Made by a program: the position numbers and the translations under genes. Positions 27,653-38,274 of a stretch of 64,000 nucleotides of DNA are shown one piece after another. The notes beneath the pieces were generated by a model. The model did no database searches and had not been told where the DNA came from. It saw only the letters and a list, made by a program, of their open reading frames with translations. The DNA lies in NCBI RefSeq assembly GCF_001939045.1, contig NZ_MKIM01000024.1, forward strand, positions 82,933-146,932, in the 5' to 3' direction. The number at the start of each line of letters is the position of its first letter. Within the stretch, counting starts at the first letter, position 1. The DNA comes from Rhizobium oryziradicis. Its GTDB lineage: Bacteria > Pseudomonadota > Alphaproteobacteria > Rhizobiales > Rhizobiaceae.

Positions 27653-29175
27653 GTACCGCGACCAAGCCCAATATTCTCATCATCATGGTGGACCAACTGA
27701 ACGGAACGCTGTTTCCCGACGGTCCGGCAGACTGGCTGCATGCGCCACATCTGAAAGCGCTTGCGGCCCGCTCAGCGCGGTTTCAAAACAATTACACCTC
27801 CTCGCCGCTCTGTGCGCCTGCGCGCGCATCCTTCATGGCGGGGCAATTGCCCAGCCGCACGCAGGTTTATGACAATGCGGCGGAATATGTCTCCTCCATT
27901 CCGACTTACGCCCATCATTTGCGCCGTGCCGGTTATTACACCGCACTGTCAGGCAAGATGCATTTCGTGGGGCCGGATCAATTGCACGGCTTTGAAGAGC
28001 GGCTGACCACCGACATCTACCCCGCCGATTTTGGCTGGACACCGGATTATCGCAAGCCCGGCGAGCGGATTGACTGGTGGTATCACAATCTCGGCTCGGT
28101 GACGGGTGCAGGTGTAGCCGAAATTACCAACCAGATGGAATATGATGATGAAGTGGCCTTTCTGGCCGAGCAAAAGCTTTACCATCTGGCCCGCGAAAAC
28201 GATGACGTAAACCGCCGTCCCTGGTGCCTGACCGTGTCCTTCACCCATCCGCATGATCCTTATGTGGCGCGCAAGAAATACTGGGATCTTTATGAGGATT
28301 GCACCCATCTTCTGCCCGAGGTTGGCCCGCTGAAGGATCAGGACCCCCATTCCAAACGGCTGATCCATGCCTGTGACTATGACAATTTCAATGTCACCGA
28401 AGAGGACATCCGCCGCTCGCGCCGCGCCTATTTCGCCAATATTTCCTACATCGACGACAAGGTTGGCGCGCTGATCGACACGCTGACCCGCACACGGATG
28501 CTAGACAATACCCATATCCTGTTCTGCTCCGACCACGGCGATATGCTGGGTGAGCGGGGATTGTGGTTCAAGATGAATTTCTATGAAGGATCAGCCCGCG
28601 TGCCTTTGATGGTGGCTGGCCCCGGCATTGCCCCCGGCCTGCATCAAACGCCCACCTCCAACCTCGATGTGACACCAACGCTGTGCGATCTGGCAGGCAT
28701 CTCCATGGATGAGGTGATGCCCTGGACCGATGGCATGAGCCTGACCGGCATAATCGGTGGCGAGACCCGCGCAGCACCCGTGCTGATGGAATATGCCGCC
28801 GAAGGCTCCTACGCGCCTATGGTCTGCATGCGTGAGGGTCAGTGGAAATATGTGCATTGCGCTCTCGACCCCGACCAATTGTTTGACCTCGACGCGGATC
28901 CGCAGGAGCTGACCAATCTGGCAGACAACCCGGCCTATGCCGATGTTCTGGCCGATTTCACAGCCAAGCGCGAAGCCCGCTGGGACATGGCCCGCTATGA
29001 TGCGTCGGTGCGCGAAAGTCAGGCGCGGCGCTGGGTGGTCTATGAAGCGCTGCGCAACGGCGCTTACTATCCATGGGATCATCAGCCGCTGCAAAAGGCA
29101 TCCGAGCGTTACATGCGCAACCATATGGATTTGAACGTGCTGGAAGACAGCAAACGCTATCCGAGGGGAGAGTGA
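27649..29175 (+). CDS. betC: Choline-sulfatase BetC
   Basis: A 508-residue type I sulfatase that releases choline from choline-O-sulfate. Cys55 in [11 protein letters not shown] is the residue converted to formylglycine (C-x-P-x-R). Metal ligands are in IIMVDQLNG near the N-terminus and in [14 protein letters not shown]. The ending [16 protein letters not shown] is typical of BetC. It gives the pathway an extra source of choline. It overlaps betI at the start. Confidence 0.93.
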   Translation: MSTATKPNILIIMVDQLNGTLFPDGPADWLHAPHLKALAARSARFQNNYTSSPLCAPARASFMAGQLPSRTQVYDNAAEYVSSIPTYAHHLRRAGYYTALSGKMHFVGPDQLHGFEERLTTDIYPADFGWTPDYRKPGERIDWWYHNLGSVTGAGVAEITNQMEYDDEVAFLAEQKLYHLARENDDVNRRPWCLTVSFTHPHDPYVARKKYWDLYEDCTHLLPEVGPLKDQDPHSKRLIHACDYDNFNVTEEDIRRSRRAYFANISYIDDKVGALIDTLTRTRMLDNTHILFCSDHGDMLGERGLWFKMNFYEGSARVPLMVAGPGIAPGLHQTPTSNLDVTPTLCDLAGISMDEVMPWTDGMSLTGIIGGETRAAPVLMEYAAEGSYAPMVCMREGQWKYVHCALDPDQLFDLDADPQELTNLADNPAYADVLADFTAKREARWDMARYDASVRESQARRWVVYEALRNGAYYPWDHQPLQKASERYMRNHMDLNVLEDSKRYPRGE

Positions 29176-29176
29176 A

Positions 29177-29818
29177 ATGCTGACAATATGGGGCCGGAAA
29201 ACATCTTCCAATGTGCAAGCGCTGATGTGGTGCGTTGGCGAACTTGGTCTCGACCATGTGCGCCATGATGTTGGCCATCGCTATGGAGGCAATGACACGC
29301 CCGAATTTCTGGCGATGAACCCAAATGGCACCGTGCCGGTTTTGCAAGATGGCGATGGTGACTTTCTGTTTGAGACAGGCGCGATCCTTCGCTACCTCGC
29401 CAGCCGCTATGCATCGTCCCCATTCTGGCCGGATGATCTGGCGGGGCGCACCCGTGTGGACATGTGGGCGGAATGGTCAAAAGTGAATATTGCCCAAGAG
29501 TTTACCGCGCCGATCTTCTGGCGTGTGGTGCGCACTGCGCCGAAAGATCGCGATCCCGCCGCCATTGCAAAAGCCATGGGCGTGCTGGGCGCAAAGCTGG
29601 ATATTGCTGAACAACGACTGGCAAAGCACACCTATCTGGCTGGCGACAATTTAACCCTCGCTGACATTCAATTTGGCCATGTCTTGTTTCGCTATTTCGA
29701 CATCGACATCACCCGCCCTGAGCGCCCTGCCCTTCAACGCTATTATCAAAACCTGACCACGCGCACCGCGTTTCGCGAGCACGTGATGGTGTCTTACGAA
29801 GAATTGAGAGTTTTATGA
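29177..29818 (+). CDS. Glutathione S-transferase
   Basis: A 213-residue GST. The thioredoxin-like N-terminal domain reads [19 protein letters not shown], where Ser/Asn near residues 10-12 are the likely catalytic positions. [14 protein letters not shown] contains the cis-proline and [11 protein letters not shown] the glutathione-binding Glu/Thr. The C-terminal helical domain ends [20 protein letters not shown]. It begins one base after the betC stop codon and its own stop overlaps betB (ATGA), so it is translated as part of the bet operon although it is not one of the classic bet genes. Confidence 0.9.
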   Translation: MLTIWGRKTSSNVQALMWCVGELGLDHVRHDVGHRYGGNDTPEFLAMNPNGTVPVLQDGDGDFLFETGAILRYLASRYASSPFWPDDLAGRTRVDMWAEWSKVNIAQEFTAPIFWRVVRTAPKDRDPAAIAKAMGVLGAKLDIAEQRLAKHTYLAGDNLTLADIQFGHVLFRYFDIDITRPERPALQRYYQNLTTRTAFREHVMVSYEELRVL

Positions 29819-31281
29819 TGAAAGCCCAACCCAAAGCTTCCCACTTCATTGATGGCGAATACGTCGAAGATACCGCAGGCACGGTGATTGAGAGCATCTA
29901 TCCCGCCACCGGCGAGGTGATTGCCAAACTGCATGCCGCAACCCCTGCCATTGTGGAAAAGGCCATTGCCTCGGCCAAACGGGCGCAGAAGGAATGGGCA
30001 GCCCTTTCGCCCACCGCGCGTGGTCGAGTGTTGAAAAAAGCAGCAGAGATCATGCGCGTGCGCAACCGCGAACTCTCCGAGCTGGAAACGCTGGATACCG
30101 GCAAGCCGATACAGGAAACCATTGTGGCCGATCCGACATCGGGTGCGGATAGCTTTGAATTTTTTGGCGGGATTGCTGCTGCTGGGTTGAACGGCAGCCA
30201 TATTCCGCTGGGCAATGATTTTGCCTATACCAAACGGGTTCCTCTTGGCGTCTGCGTGGGCATAGGTGCTTGGAATTATCCGCAGCAGATTTGCTGCTGG
30301 AAATCAGCCCCGGCCTTGGCGGCTGGCAATGCCATGGTGTTCAAGCCGTCAGAAATGACACCGCTGGGCGCGTTGAAAATTGCCGAGATTTTGATCGAGG
30401 CAGGTGCACCCAAAGGCGTGTTCAATGTCATTCAGGGCGATCGGGACACCGGGCCTTTGCTGGTCAATCACCCCGATGTAGCCAAGGTGTCTTTGACTGG
30501 ATCGGTGCCAACGGGGCGAAAAGTCGCGGCTGCGGCAGCAGGCCATTTGAAGCATGTCACCATGGAGCTTGGCGGCAAATCACCGCTGATCGTGTTTGAT
30601 GATGCGGATGTGGACAGCGCTATTTCCGGCGCGATGCTGGCCAATTTCTATTCCACCGGTCAGGTCTGCTCCAACGGCACGCGGGTGTTTGTGCACACCG
30701 CCATCAAGCAGGTCTTTCTTGAGCGCCTGAAGGCCCGCGCGGAAGCCATTATCATTGGTGATCCGCAGGATGAGGCCACCCAGATGGGGCCTCTGGTGTC
30801 TATGGCGCAGCGGGAAAAGGTGCTGTCCTATATCGATAAGGGCAAGGCTGAGGGCGCGACGCTGATCACCGGCGGCGGCATTCCCAACAGCGCATCGGGA
30901 ACTGGTGCGTTTGTTCAGCCCACCGTGTTTGCCGATGTCACTGATGGCATGACCATTGCCCGCGAAGAGATTTTTGGACCCGTGATGTGCGTGCTGGATT
31001 TTGACGACGAGGCAGACGTGATCGCCCGCGCCAATGATACAGAATTTGGCCTGGCCGGTGGCGTGTTCACGGCCGACATCACCCGCGCCCACCGCGTGGT
31101 GGATCAGCTGGACGCCGGAACGCTGTGGATCAACACCTATAACCTCTGCCCGGTGGAAATGCCGTTTGGCGGCTCAAAGCAATCCGGCTTTGGCCGCGAG
31201 AACTCGCTGGCGGCGCTGGAGCATTATTCGGAGTTGAAAACGGTCTATGTCGGCATGGGCAAATGTGAGGCACCTTACTGA
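29815..31281 (+). CDS. betB: Betaine aldehyde dehydrogenase BetB
   Basis: A 488-residue NAD-dependent aldehyde dehydrogenase that oxidises betaine aldehyde to glycine betaine. Catalytic Cys285 is in [11 protein letters not shown] and the general base Glu251 is in MELGGKSPL. The cofactor stretch [20 protein letters not shown] is typical of BetB, as are the N-terminus [10 protein letters not shown] and the C-terminal [16 protein letters not shown]. It overlaps the GST gene by four bases. Confidence 0.95.
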   Translation: MMKAQPKASHFIDGEYVEDTAGTVIESIYPATGEVIAKLHAATPAIVEKAIASAKRAQKEWAALSPTARGRVLKKAAEIMRVRNRELSELETLDTGKPIQETIVADPTSGADSFEFFGGIAAAGLNGSHIPLGNDFAYTKRVPLGVCVGIGAWNYPQQICCWKSAPALAAGNAMVFKPSEMTPLGALKIAEILIEAGAPKGVFNVIQGDRDTGPLLVNHPDVAKVSLTGSVPTGRKVAAAAAGHLKHVTMELGGKSPLIVFDDADVDSAISGAMLANFYSTGQVCSNGTRVFVHTAIKQVFLERLKARAEAIIIGDPQDEATQMGPLVSMAQREKVLSYIDKGKAEGATLITGGGIPNSASGTGAFVQPTVFADVTDGMTIAREEIFGPVMCVLDFDDEADVIARANDTEFGLAGGVFTADITRAHRVVDQLDAGTLWINTYNLCPVEMPFGGSKQSGFGRENSLAALEHYSELKTVYVGMGKCEAPY

Positions 31282-31296
31282 TGTTTTCCGCAGTCA

Positions 31297-31383
31297 GTCA
31301 TGCTCGGGCTTGACCCGAGCATCCAGGCCACGGCCACACCAGAAGACTAAAAGGTGGATCCTCGGGTCAAACCCGAGGATGAC
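31297..31383. repeat. Paired palindromic repeat between betB and betA
   Basis: Two palindromes, TGCTCGGG ... CCCGAGCA (31301-31321) and ATCCTCGGGT ... ACCCGAGGAT (31358-31380). Their outer flanks GTCAT and ATGAC also pair, so the whole 87 bases can fold as one cruciform. Repeats of this CTCGGG-TTGA-CCCGAG type are common between rhizobial genes. It splits the bet operon before betA. Confidence 0.8.
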
Positions 31384-31448
31384 GTCAGAACAGGCAGAAA
31401 CCCGTCCCCTCGTTTCAGGCGTGGGCAGAGATCGGCAAAGGGTTATTT

Positions 31449-33098
31449 ATGCAGGCAGATTTCATCATCATCGGCTCCGGCTCGGCAGGGTCTGCCATGG
31501 CTTACCGTCTGTCAGAAGACGGCAAGAACACGGTGATTGTGCTGGAGTTCGGTGGCTCGGACATTGGCCCCTTTGTGCAAATGCCCGCGGCACTTGCCTT
31601 TCCGATGAATATGGATCGCTACAATTGGGGCTATCTATCGGAGCCTGAGCCGCATCTCAACAACCGCCGCATGATCGCGCCACGTGGCAAGGTGGTGGGC
31701 GGTTCGTCCTCCATCAATGGCATGGTCTATGTGCGCGGCCATGCGGAGGATTTTAACCGTTGGGATGAGATGGGCGCGCAAGGCTGGGCCTATGCCGATG
31801 TGCTGCCCTATTTCAAGCGCATGGAAAACGCCCATGGCGGCGAAGAGGGCTGGCGCGGCACCGATGGGCCTTTGCATGTGCGCAGGGGTGAAGCGAAAAA
31901 CCCACTCTATCAGGCCTTTATTGAGGCCGGCAGGCAAGCGGGCTTTCCCGTCACCGAGGATTACAACGGCAGCAAACAAGAGGGCTTTGGCCCGATGGAG
32001 CAAACCAGCTGGCAAGGTCGCCGCTGGTCCACGGCCAATGCCTATCTAAAACCAGCGCTGAAGCGCGACAATTGCCGCTTGATCCGCTGTTTTGCCCGCA
32101 AGATCGTGCTGGAAGGCAGGCGTGCGGTGGGTGTGGAAGTGGAAATCGGCGGCAAGATCGAAGTGATCCGCGCCAACCGCGAAGTGATTGTTGCGGCTTC
32201 CGCCTTCAACTCACCAAAATTGTTGCTGCTCTCCGGCATTGGCCCGGCCGCACATCTGCGCGAGATGGGCATTGAGGTGGTGGCCGATCGCCCCGGCGTT
32301 GGCCAGAACCTGCAAGACCATCTGGAATATTACCACCAGTTCAAATCGAAACTGCCGATCACTCTGCATTCCAAAAACAACTGGTTCTGGAAAGGCGTGG
32401 TGGGAGCGCAATGGCTGTTCCTCAAGAAAGGCCTTGGCACCTCCAACCAGTTTGAATCGGCGGCCTTTATCCGCTCGGCGGCAGGGATCAAATGGCCGGA
32501 CCTGCAATATCACTTCCTGCCGATTGCCGTGTCCTATGATGGCAAATCATCGGCGGAAGGCCATGGTTTTCAGGCCCATGTCGGCTACAACATGTCGAAA
32601 TCCCGTGGCTCCGTCACCTTGCGCTCACCCGATGTCAAAGATGCTCCGGTCTTGCGCTTCAACTATATGAGTGAGGCGGAAGACTGGATCAAGTTCCGCC
32701 ATGCAGTGCGCATAACCCGCGAGATCTTTGCGCAAAAAGCCTTTGATGCCTATCGCGATCACGAGATTGCCCCCGGCAGCGGCGTGCAAAGCGATGACGA
32801 GATTGACGCCTTTTTGCGCGAGCATCTGGAAGGTGCCTATCACCCCTGCGGCACCTGCAAGATGGGCAGAGTGGATGACCCCATGGCAGTGGTGGACCCG
32901 ACCTGCAAGGTCATTGGCGTAGACGGCCTGCGGGTGGCCGATTCATCGATCTTTCCGCATGTCACCTATGGCAACCTGAACGGCCCTTCGATCATGACCG
33001 GCGAAAAGGCCTCCGACCATATTCTCGGTCGCGATCCGCTGCCACGCAGCAATCAGGAACCCTGGATCAATCCGACTTGGCGGTTAAGTGATCGGTAA
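31449..33098 (+). CDS. betA: Choline dehydrogenase BetA
   Basis: A 549-residue GMC-family flavoprotein that oxidises choline to betaine aldehyde. The FAD-binding N-terminus is [23 protein letters not shown] signature 1 is [18 protein letters not shown] and signature 2 lies in [20 protein letters not shown]. The active-site His is in [12 protein letters not shown], and the C-terminal flavin stretch is [17 protein letters not shown]. It acts at the inner membrane. It is the last gene of the bet cluster; a palindromic repeat separates it from betB. Confidence 0.94.
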   Translation: MQADFIIIGSGSAGSAMAYRLSEDGKNTVIVLEFGGSDIGPFVQMPAALAFPMNMDRYNWGYLSEPEPHLNNRRMIAPRGKVVGGSSSINGMVYVRGHAEDFNRWDEMGAQGWAYADVLPYFKRMENAHGGEEGWRGTDGPLHVRRGEAKNPLYQAFIEAGRQAGFPVTEDYNGSKQEGFGPMEQTSWQGRRWSTANAYLKPALKRDNCRLIRCFARKIVLEGRRAVGVEVEIGGKIEVIRANREVIVAASAFNSPKLLLLSGIGPAAHLREMGIEVVADRPGVGQNLQDHLEYYHQFKSKLPITLHSKNNWFWKGVVGAQWLFLKKGLGTSNQFESAAFIRSAAGIKWPDLQYHFLPIAVSYDGKSSAEGHGFQAHVGYNMSKSRGSVTLRSPDVKDAPVLRFNYMSEAEDWIKFRHAVRITREIFAQKAFDAYRDHEIAPGSGVQSDDEIDAFLREHLEGAYHPCGTCKMGRVDDPMAVVDPTCKVIGVDGLRVADSSIFPHVTYGNLNGPSIMTGEKASDHILGRDPLPRSNQEPWINPTWRLSDR

Positions 33099-33104
33099 GC
33101 CCAG

Positions 33105-34418
33105 TCACCGCCGCACCAAGCCGCGAAGGCCGCCGCCAATCAGCAGGGCGGTATCCATCATCGCCTGTGGAGCCTGGCGTTTATCGGCAACGGCGAGATA
33201 GCGGGGTTGCCATTCGGGATGGAACTTGGCTTTGAAAGCTTGCACCCCTTTGAAATTATAGAGCCGCTCCCCGTGCTCGAACATGAAGCGCCCCAGATGA
33301 TGCCACAGCGGTGCGCAATTGCGCGCTGACAGGCCTGACAAAGGTGCCATGCCCAGATTAAGCTGCTGAAATCCCTCGGCTTGCAGATATTGAATGATGC
33401 GCACAAACAAAAGATCCATCGCGCCGCGATGCACGCCCGGCAGATGGCGCATGAGATCAATGAAGGCGCTGCCGCGTGTCTGTGTCGTCAGGATATTGGC
33501 AAACGCCACAATGCGCCCATCCATTCGGATGATTGCCACCGGATGCGACGTTACATAACCGCGTTGAAACGTGCCCAGCGAAAAGCCTTTTTCGGCGGCA
33601 TTGTGATGGGCAAGCCATGTATCAGACACCAAAGCCAGTTCATCCATCACCGCGGCCACATCAGCGGGTGGCAAAATCGAAAACTCCAACCCATCGCGCT
33701 CGGCGCGATTGATGGAGCGGCGCAATTTGAGCCAATCACCGCCCTTGAGATCAAACTCCGGCAGATCCACTACGGCCTGATCTCCCAGCTTGAAAAGCCG
33801 CAAACCGGCATCAGCAGCGGTGGGCAAAAATGCCGGCGAGACCTGATAGAACGCCACTCGGCAGCCTGCGGCTTTGGCCTCGCGCACCATTTTCATCACC
33901 AGCGCAGGCCAGAGCGTTTGCGGCCCCACCGGATCAAACAGCACAATCCAGGTGCGACCACGCCTGCCATACATCACGAATGCGTGACCGCAATCGGAAA
34001 ACAGGATGTGTTTATCGCCCAAAGCCACAAGACCGGCGCTGGCATCATCCTGTCTCGCAACAATATCACGCGCCTTTTGCACACAGATTTGCGGCACACC
34101 GGTTTGGACAAGACGCGCAGGCCCTTGCGCCATGGTTCGATGCAAGCGGGATAAGCCGAGACTTGCAAAAGCCATGGCGCAAAACGCAATGGCACCGCCC
34201 TGCCCCAGCCCGTGGGTGATGCGATAGGCAAGGCCCACTTGCGCCAATGGCTCTGCCGCCAGCTCCAGCGCGGCCCAAAAAAGCGCAGCTGTCCCGAGGA
34301 GATAACGCGGGCTGACATCCAGATGCTGGCCAAAACGCTGCCCAAAGCCTTTCAATCGTCTAGCGGGCGACATTTCCCCGCGCACATCCTGAATCCGCGC
34401 CACATCACCCATCGGCAA
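33105..34418 (-). CDS. LpiA/MprF-like lysyl-phosphatidylglycerol synthase domain protein without flippase domain
   Basis: A 437-residue protein matching the C-terminal (DUF2156, GNAT-like) catalytic half of LpiA/MprF: YGRRGRTWIVLFDPVGP, CRVAFYQVSPAFLPTAADAG, LRRSINRAERDGLEF, FSLGTFQRGYV, DLMRHLPGVHRGAMDLLFV and LGMAPLSGL are all in order. Full LpiA/MprF proteins run to 800-900 residues with many membrane helices before this domain; here only two hydrophobic stretches (about residues 39-58 and 70-90) precede it. It may add an aminoacyl group to phosphatidylglycerol or another lipid in the inner leaflet, or use a different acceptor. It converges on betA with 6 bases between stop codons. Confidence 0.8.
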   Translation of the reverse strand: MPMGDVARIQDVRGEMSPARRLKGFGQRFGQHLDVSPRYLLGTAALFWAALELAAEPLAQVGLAYRITHGLGQGGAIAFCAMAFASLGLSRLHRTMAQGPARLVQTGVPQICVQKARDIVARQDDASAGLVALGDKHILFSDCGHAFVMYGRRGRTWIVLFDPVGPQTLWPALVMKMVREAKAAGCRVAFYQVSPAFLPTAADAGLRLFKLGDQAVVDLPEFDLKGGDWLKLRRSINRAERDGLEFSILPPADVAAVMDELALVSDTWLAHHNAAEKGFSLGTFQRGYVTSHPVAIIRMDGRIVAFANILTTQTRGSAFIDLMRHLPGVHRGAMDLLFVRIIQYLQAEGFQQLNLGMAPLSGLSARNCAPLWHHLGRFMFEHGERLYNFKGVQAFKAKFHPEWQPRYLAVADKRQAPQAMMDTALLIGGGLRGLVRR

Positions 34419-34767
34419 GCGTACCTTTCGCCAGACATATTAGAAATATCAAATCAAACGAGTTCTGCCACGCGCGCGTAAACAGGAGATGAAGCCGACC
34501 TTTAAAAATGCGCAAGTGTGCGGATAAAATATCATTTACTGGCTTATGGCAGGCTTGCGCTTGCATTCACAGTGTCAAGGTGCTTAGAGCACGGGCATAA
34601 GCTACAGCATGCCGCAGTGCATAGGCTTCAATGCGGCATGCTTTAGCGTCCGTTTTGTCGCATGTGCGTTATCGTTTCATTGAAGACAATGAAACGCGAC
34701 ATGCTTTAGAGGTTCATTGCGCTCGCGGCACCATCCAGACCCGCTATAGCCCAACACGGAGAGCACC
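34419..34767. other. Intergenic region with stacked palindromes
   Basis: About 350 bases with two perfect inverted repeats: AGCATGCCGCA / TGCGGCATGCT (34606-34616 and 34632-34642) and CGTTTCATT-GAAGAC-AATGAAACG (34673-34696). It also carries a copy of the AAACGCGACATGCTTTAGAG repeat (34692-34711). No gene visible. A GGAGAG site precedes the clc start. Confidence 0.6.
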
Positions 34768-36129
34768 GTGCAAAGATCAAGACGTTCAAGAATGATGCGC
34801 AGGTCCCGCGCGCTCGGTGGCACATGGCGCGTCTGGAAGATGCGACTGGTTTTCTGGGCAGGCGCTGCCGCCATTGGTGCCGTCAGTGTTGGGTTTGCCA
34901 AGGCCGCCGATGCGGCGCAAGAGTTGTTTCGCAGCATTACCCATTCGTCAGAGATGGGCTTTCTCTGGCCGCTGCTGATGGCTCCGCTCGGCTTCATCCT
35001 GTGTTGTTATATGGCAGAACGGCATTTTCCGGCGTCCCAAGGCTCCGGCATTCCCCAGGCCATCGCCGCCCGCCATGTGGGCACCACTGCCGGGCGCGAA
35101 AGCCTGCTGTCCATCAAGATCGCAGCGGGTAAAATTCTGCTGACAATCGTCGGTCTGTTGTGTGGTGGCTCCATTGGCCGCGAAGGACCAACCGTGCAGG
35201 TTGGCGCCTCGCTGATGTTGATGTCGGCCCGCATCGGGGGCATGGCGCAGGCCAATGGGCTTATTCTGGCAGGTTCCGCCGCCGGTATTTCTGCGGCCTT
35301 CAATACACCTCTGGCCGGTATTGTGTTTGCCATTGAGGAAATGAGCAAAACCTATCACGCCCGCGTCAATGGTCTGGTGCTGATCGCCGTGATCATTTCC
35401 GGCCTGTCGGCCTTGGGCATGGTGGGCAGCTACACCTATTTCGGCATTGCCAACCCTGGCGCAAGCAACCTTGCCGATTGGGCGCTGGTGGCCGTTTGCG
35501 GCGTGGGTGGTGGTGCTGCCGGTGCGCTGTTCAGCTCCATGTCACTTTACGTGTCGCGGCGCATTCGCCGCTGGGCGCAAACCTCGGCATCCCCCTTGCA
35601 GCGCAAGGTGTTGCTGGCCGGTGCCTGCGGCCTTGGCGTTGCCATCATCGGCGTGATCTCTGGCGGGCTGACCTATGGCACGGGTTATGAACAGGCCAGA
35701 GGTGCGGTGGAAGGCAATGCATTGCCCCTGATGTATTTTGTAGAAAAGCTGCTGGCCTCCTTCCTGACCATGGCTTCCGGCATTCCGGGCGGCATTTTCG
35801 CCCCCTCTCTGTCTGTGGGCGCTGGCCTTGGCAGCACAGCCGCAAGCGTGCTTGGCTCCAGCATCACCTTAGGTGCGGTTTTGGGCATGGCCGGTTATTT
35901 TGCAGGCGTTGTGCAAGCACCCATGACCGCATTTGTGATCATTATGGAAATGACCGCAAACCACGATGGTGTCATCCCCATTATGCTGGCGTCCATGCTG
36001 GGTTATGCAACATCGCGCGTCCTGTCGCGAGAGCCGCTCTACCATGGCCTGTCGCGCCCGTTTGAAGCGGAAGCCATTCGCGCCAGCCGTGCCGCTGGCC
36101 AAAAGCCCGCAACCGGCCACTCAGAATGA
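34768..36129 (+). CDS. ClC-type chloride/proton antiporter
   Basis: A 453-residue membrane protein with the ClC selectivity-filter motifs in order: GSGIPQ, GREGPTVQVGAS (Glu139 is the gating glutamate), and GIFAPSLSVGAG. The internal proton glutamate found in antiporters also appears to be present (FAIEEMS, Glu190/191), so exchange of chloride for protons is more likely than a passive channel. Such proteins help in acid resistance. GTG start with GGAGAG upstream; later in-frame ATG codons are possible. Confidence 0.88.
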   Translation: MQRSRRSRMMRRSRALGGTWRVWKMRLVFWAGAAAIGAVSVGFAKAADAAQELFRSITHSSEMGFLWPLLMAPLGFILCCYMAERHFPASQGSGIPQAIAARHVGTTAGRESLLSIKIAAGKILLTIVGLLCGGSIGREGPTVQVGASLMLMSARIGGMAQANGLILAGSAAGISAAFNTPLAGIVFAIEEMSKTYHARVNGLVLIAVIISGLSALGMVGSYTYFGIANPGASNLADWALVAVCGVGGGAAGALFSSMSLYVSRRIRRWAQTSASPLQRKVLLAGACGLGVAIIGVISGGLTYGTGYEQARGAVEGNALPLMYFVEKLLASFLTMASGIPGGIFAPSLSVGAGLGSTAASVLGSSITLGAVLGMAGYFAGVVQAPMTAFVIIMEMTANHDGVIPIMLASMLGYATSRVLSREPLYHGLSRPFEAEAIRASRAAGQKPATGHSE

Positions 36130-36509
36130 TGGCCTGATGCGCAATCGGTTCACGGCGAAAACCATGCAGCACATTGCCATGCTGCATGATTTTCGGCAAT
36201 GCTCCGGGCTGTGATCACCCCGGTTTCATATCCATTCAGTTATGAATTTCTTCATATTATTTATTTGCTAGACGGCCCAACTTCTGTAACGTCGCGACAG
36301 AAGGCATCTCCGTGTTGATCGGAGATGAAGAGGCATGTCACGCGAATCTTGCCGACGTGAGTTGCCTTATGGGAAGTGGCACGGGGTGACGGAGGATCAT
36401 CCACGCCAATGACACCGTGAGACGGATTGCGCCATGGATTTTTGCGCAAACCTTGCGGTGTCGGACATGCTTCCCTTGACGTTTTGAGTGCTAATGGGAG
36501 GGAAATTTC
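36130..36509. other. Intergenic region between clc and dctP
   Basis: A hairpin at 36156-36195 (CGAAAA-C-CATGCAGCA ... TGCTGCATG-A-TTTTCG, 15 pairs with one mismatch) lies just after the ClC stop codon and is a candidate terminator. The rest, to 36509, should hold the TRAP promoter; no clear operator was recognised. GGGAGGG precedes the dctP ATG. Confidence 0.55.
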
Positions 36510-37541
36510 ATGCGTAAGACGATTGTTGCAAGCCTGTGCGGGCTTGGATTAACCTTGATGGCGGGATCGGCGATGGCCGCCGATGTTGTTTTGAAGCTGC
36601 ACCAGATGCTGCCGCCGCAAGCAACCATTCCGGCCAAGGCATTGCAACCTTGGGCCGACAAGATCAAGGCTGAGTCCGGCGGACGGATTGAAGTGGAACT
36701 TTACCCGGCCATGCAGCTGGGCGGCAAGCCCGGCGATCTGGTGGATCAGGTCAAGGACGGCGTTGTGGACCTGATCTGGACCGTGATTGGCTATACGCCG
36801 GGCCGCTTCCCGAAATCAGAAGCCTTTGAACTGCCCTTCATGATGACCACCGGCGAGGCAACCTCGGTTGCTTTCTATGATTATTATGAAAAGCACCTCA
36901 AGGATGAGTTTAAAGACTATCATGTGTTGACCGTTCACACCCACGGCCCCGGATTGTTGCATACCATTGCCAGCAAGCCAATTACGTCGCTGGAATCCAT
37001 GAAGGGTCTGAAGCTGCGTGGCACCTCGAAAGTGGTCAACCAGATGCTGGAAGCCATGGGGGCCACCCCGATCGGCATGCCGGTAACGGCAGTACCGGAA
37101 TCGCTTTCCAAGAGCGTGATTGATGGCACCGTGGTGCCATGGGAAGTGACCCCCTCGATCAAAATTGCCGAACTTGCACCAAACCACACATCATTTTCCG
37201 GTAAAAATGGTCTCTACACCGCAACCTTCCTGTTTGCGATGAACAAGGACAGCTATGATGCGCTGCCCGATGACCTCAAGAAAGTCATCGACAAAAACTC
37301 GGGCCGTGAGCTTGCCCGCCAATTCGGCAAGGTGATGGATGACGGCGATATGCGCGGCAAGGCCATTGCGGAAAAGGCTGGCAATAAACTCATCGTGCTG
37401 GATGATGCAGAGACGGCACGCTGGAAAAAGGCTGGCGAATCGGTCACTGCCAACTGGATCAAGGACATGGACAAGCGTGGCTTGAACGGCACCGAGCTCT
37501 ATAAGGACGCAGTCGCTTTCGTTGAAAAAGAAAGCAAGTAA
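36510..37541 (+). CDS. dctP: TRAP transporter substrate-binding protein, DctP family
   Basis: A 343-residue periplasmic protein. Signal peptide MRKTIVASLCGLGLTLMAGS with cleavage after AMA. Family marks: VLKLHQMLPPQATIPAKAL, GGRIEVELYPAMQLGG, and the helix KGLKLRGTSKVVNQMLEAMG, in which the arginine of KLRG usually salt-bridges a carboxylate ligand. It binds an organic acid; which one is unknown. First gene of a dctPQM set. A stem-loop follows before dctQ. Confidence 0.88.
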   Translation: MRKTIVASLCGLGLTLMAGSAMAADVVLKLHQMLPPQATIPAKALQPWADKIKAESGGRIEVELYPAMQLGGKPGDLVDQVKDGVVDLIWTVIGYTPGRFPKSEAFELPFMMTTGEATSVAFYDYYEKHLKDEFKDYHVLTVHTHGPGLLHTIASKPITSLESMKGLKLRGTSKVVNQMLEAMGATPIGMPVTAVPESLSKSVIDGTVVPWEVTPSIKIAELAPNHTSFSGKNGLYTATFLFAMNKDSYDALPDDLKKVIDKNSGRELARQFGKVMDDGDMRGKAIAEKAGNKLIVLDDAETARWKKAGESVTANWIKDMDKRGLNGTELYKDAVAFVEKESK

Positions 37542-37569
37542 AGACGCGAAGAAGACGCTTCGTTGCGCG

Positions 37570-37600
37570 CATGGTCGTGGTGCATTGTGCCATGACCATG
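37570..37600 (+). repeat. Stem-loop between dctP and dctQ
   Basis: CATGGTC-G-TGG and CCA-T-GACCATG pair (10 pairs with one G-T) around a 9-base loop, 28 bases after the dctP stop codon. It lies within the TRAP operon and could protect the dctP message or reduce read-through into the permeases. Confidence 0.6.
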
Positions 37601-37716
37601 TGCGATGATCATGCGAATTTAAAGCCTGATACGCTCTAAAGCATTGCATAGCCCCTGTTTTGCATGTGTCGTTTGCGCGCGTGAACAGGCGTGACAAGTC
37701 TCCAAAGGACGCTCCG

Positions 37717-38274
37717 ATGACTTCATCTTCTGCCAGCCCGGCCTCGCAGCCCCACCCAAAGGCGAAACCCCAACAATGGGTTCATGGTCTGTGCAATCTC
37801 CTGGTCTATTTTGGCGGTGTCTGCCTGATTGTGGCGGCGCTTTTAACCGGCGTTTCCATTATCGGCGGCTTGGCGCTTGCGCCCCTGCCCGGCGAAATCG
37901 AATTGGTCGAGGCGCTGTGCGGCTTTGCCGTCTTCGCCTTCCTGCCCTATTGCCAATTGATGCGCGGCCATGTGGGGGTTGACCTGTTTCTCAACGCCTT
38001 TGGCCCCAAGGCCATGAACTGGTCGCAACTGGTGGGTGATCTGGTGATTGCCATCCTGTTTGGCCTGATCACCTGGCGTCATGCCATTGGGTTCATGGAC
38101 AAATGGAACAATGGCGAAACAACCACGCTGCTGCTTTTGCCCATCTGGTGGGGCTATGCGGTGGCACTCATTCTTCTCATCGCCAATCTGCTGGTCTGTC
38201 TTTATGCGCTGACCACCGACATTTGGGCCATTCGCACGGGCCATGCCATCAACACAGCGCCGGGAGCCCATTGA
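37717..38274 (+). CDS. dctQ: TRAP transporter small permease, DctQ family
   Basis: A 185-residue membrane protein with four hydrophobic segments (LLVYFGGVCLIVAALLTGVS; VEALCGFAVFAFLPYCQLM; LVGDLVIAILFGLITW; LLPIWWGYAVALILLIANLL). The short polar N-terminus is cytoplasmic. It partners DctM. Its stop codon overlaps the dctM start (TGATG). Confidence 0.85.
   Translation: MTSSSASPASQPHPKAKPQQWVHGLCNLLVYFGGVCLIVAALLTGVSIIGGLALAPLPGEIELVEALCGFAVFAFLPYCQLMRGHVGVDLFLNAFGPKAMNWSQLVGDLVIAILFGLITWRHAIGFMDKWNNGETTTLLLLPIWWGYAVALILLIANLLVCLYALTTDIWAIRTGHAINTAPGAH

Noticed and set aside
31297-31383. Attenuator or riboswitch before betA
   Set aside because: The sequence is a paired palindromic repeat of a type found between many rhizobial genes; no aptamer-like core was seen.
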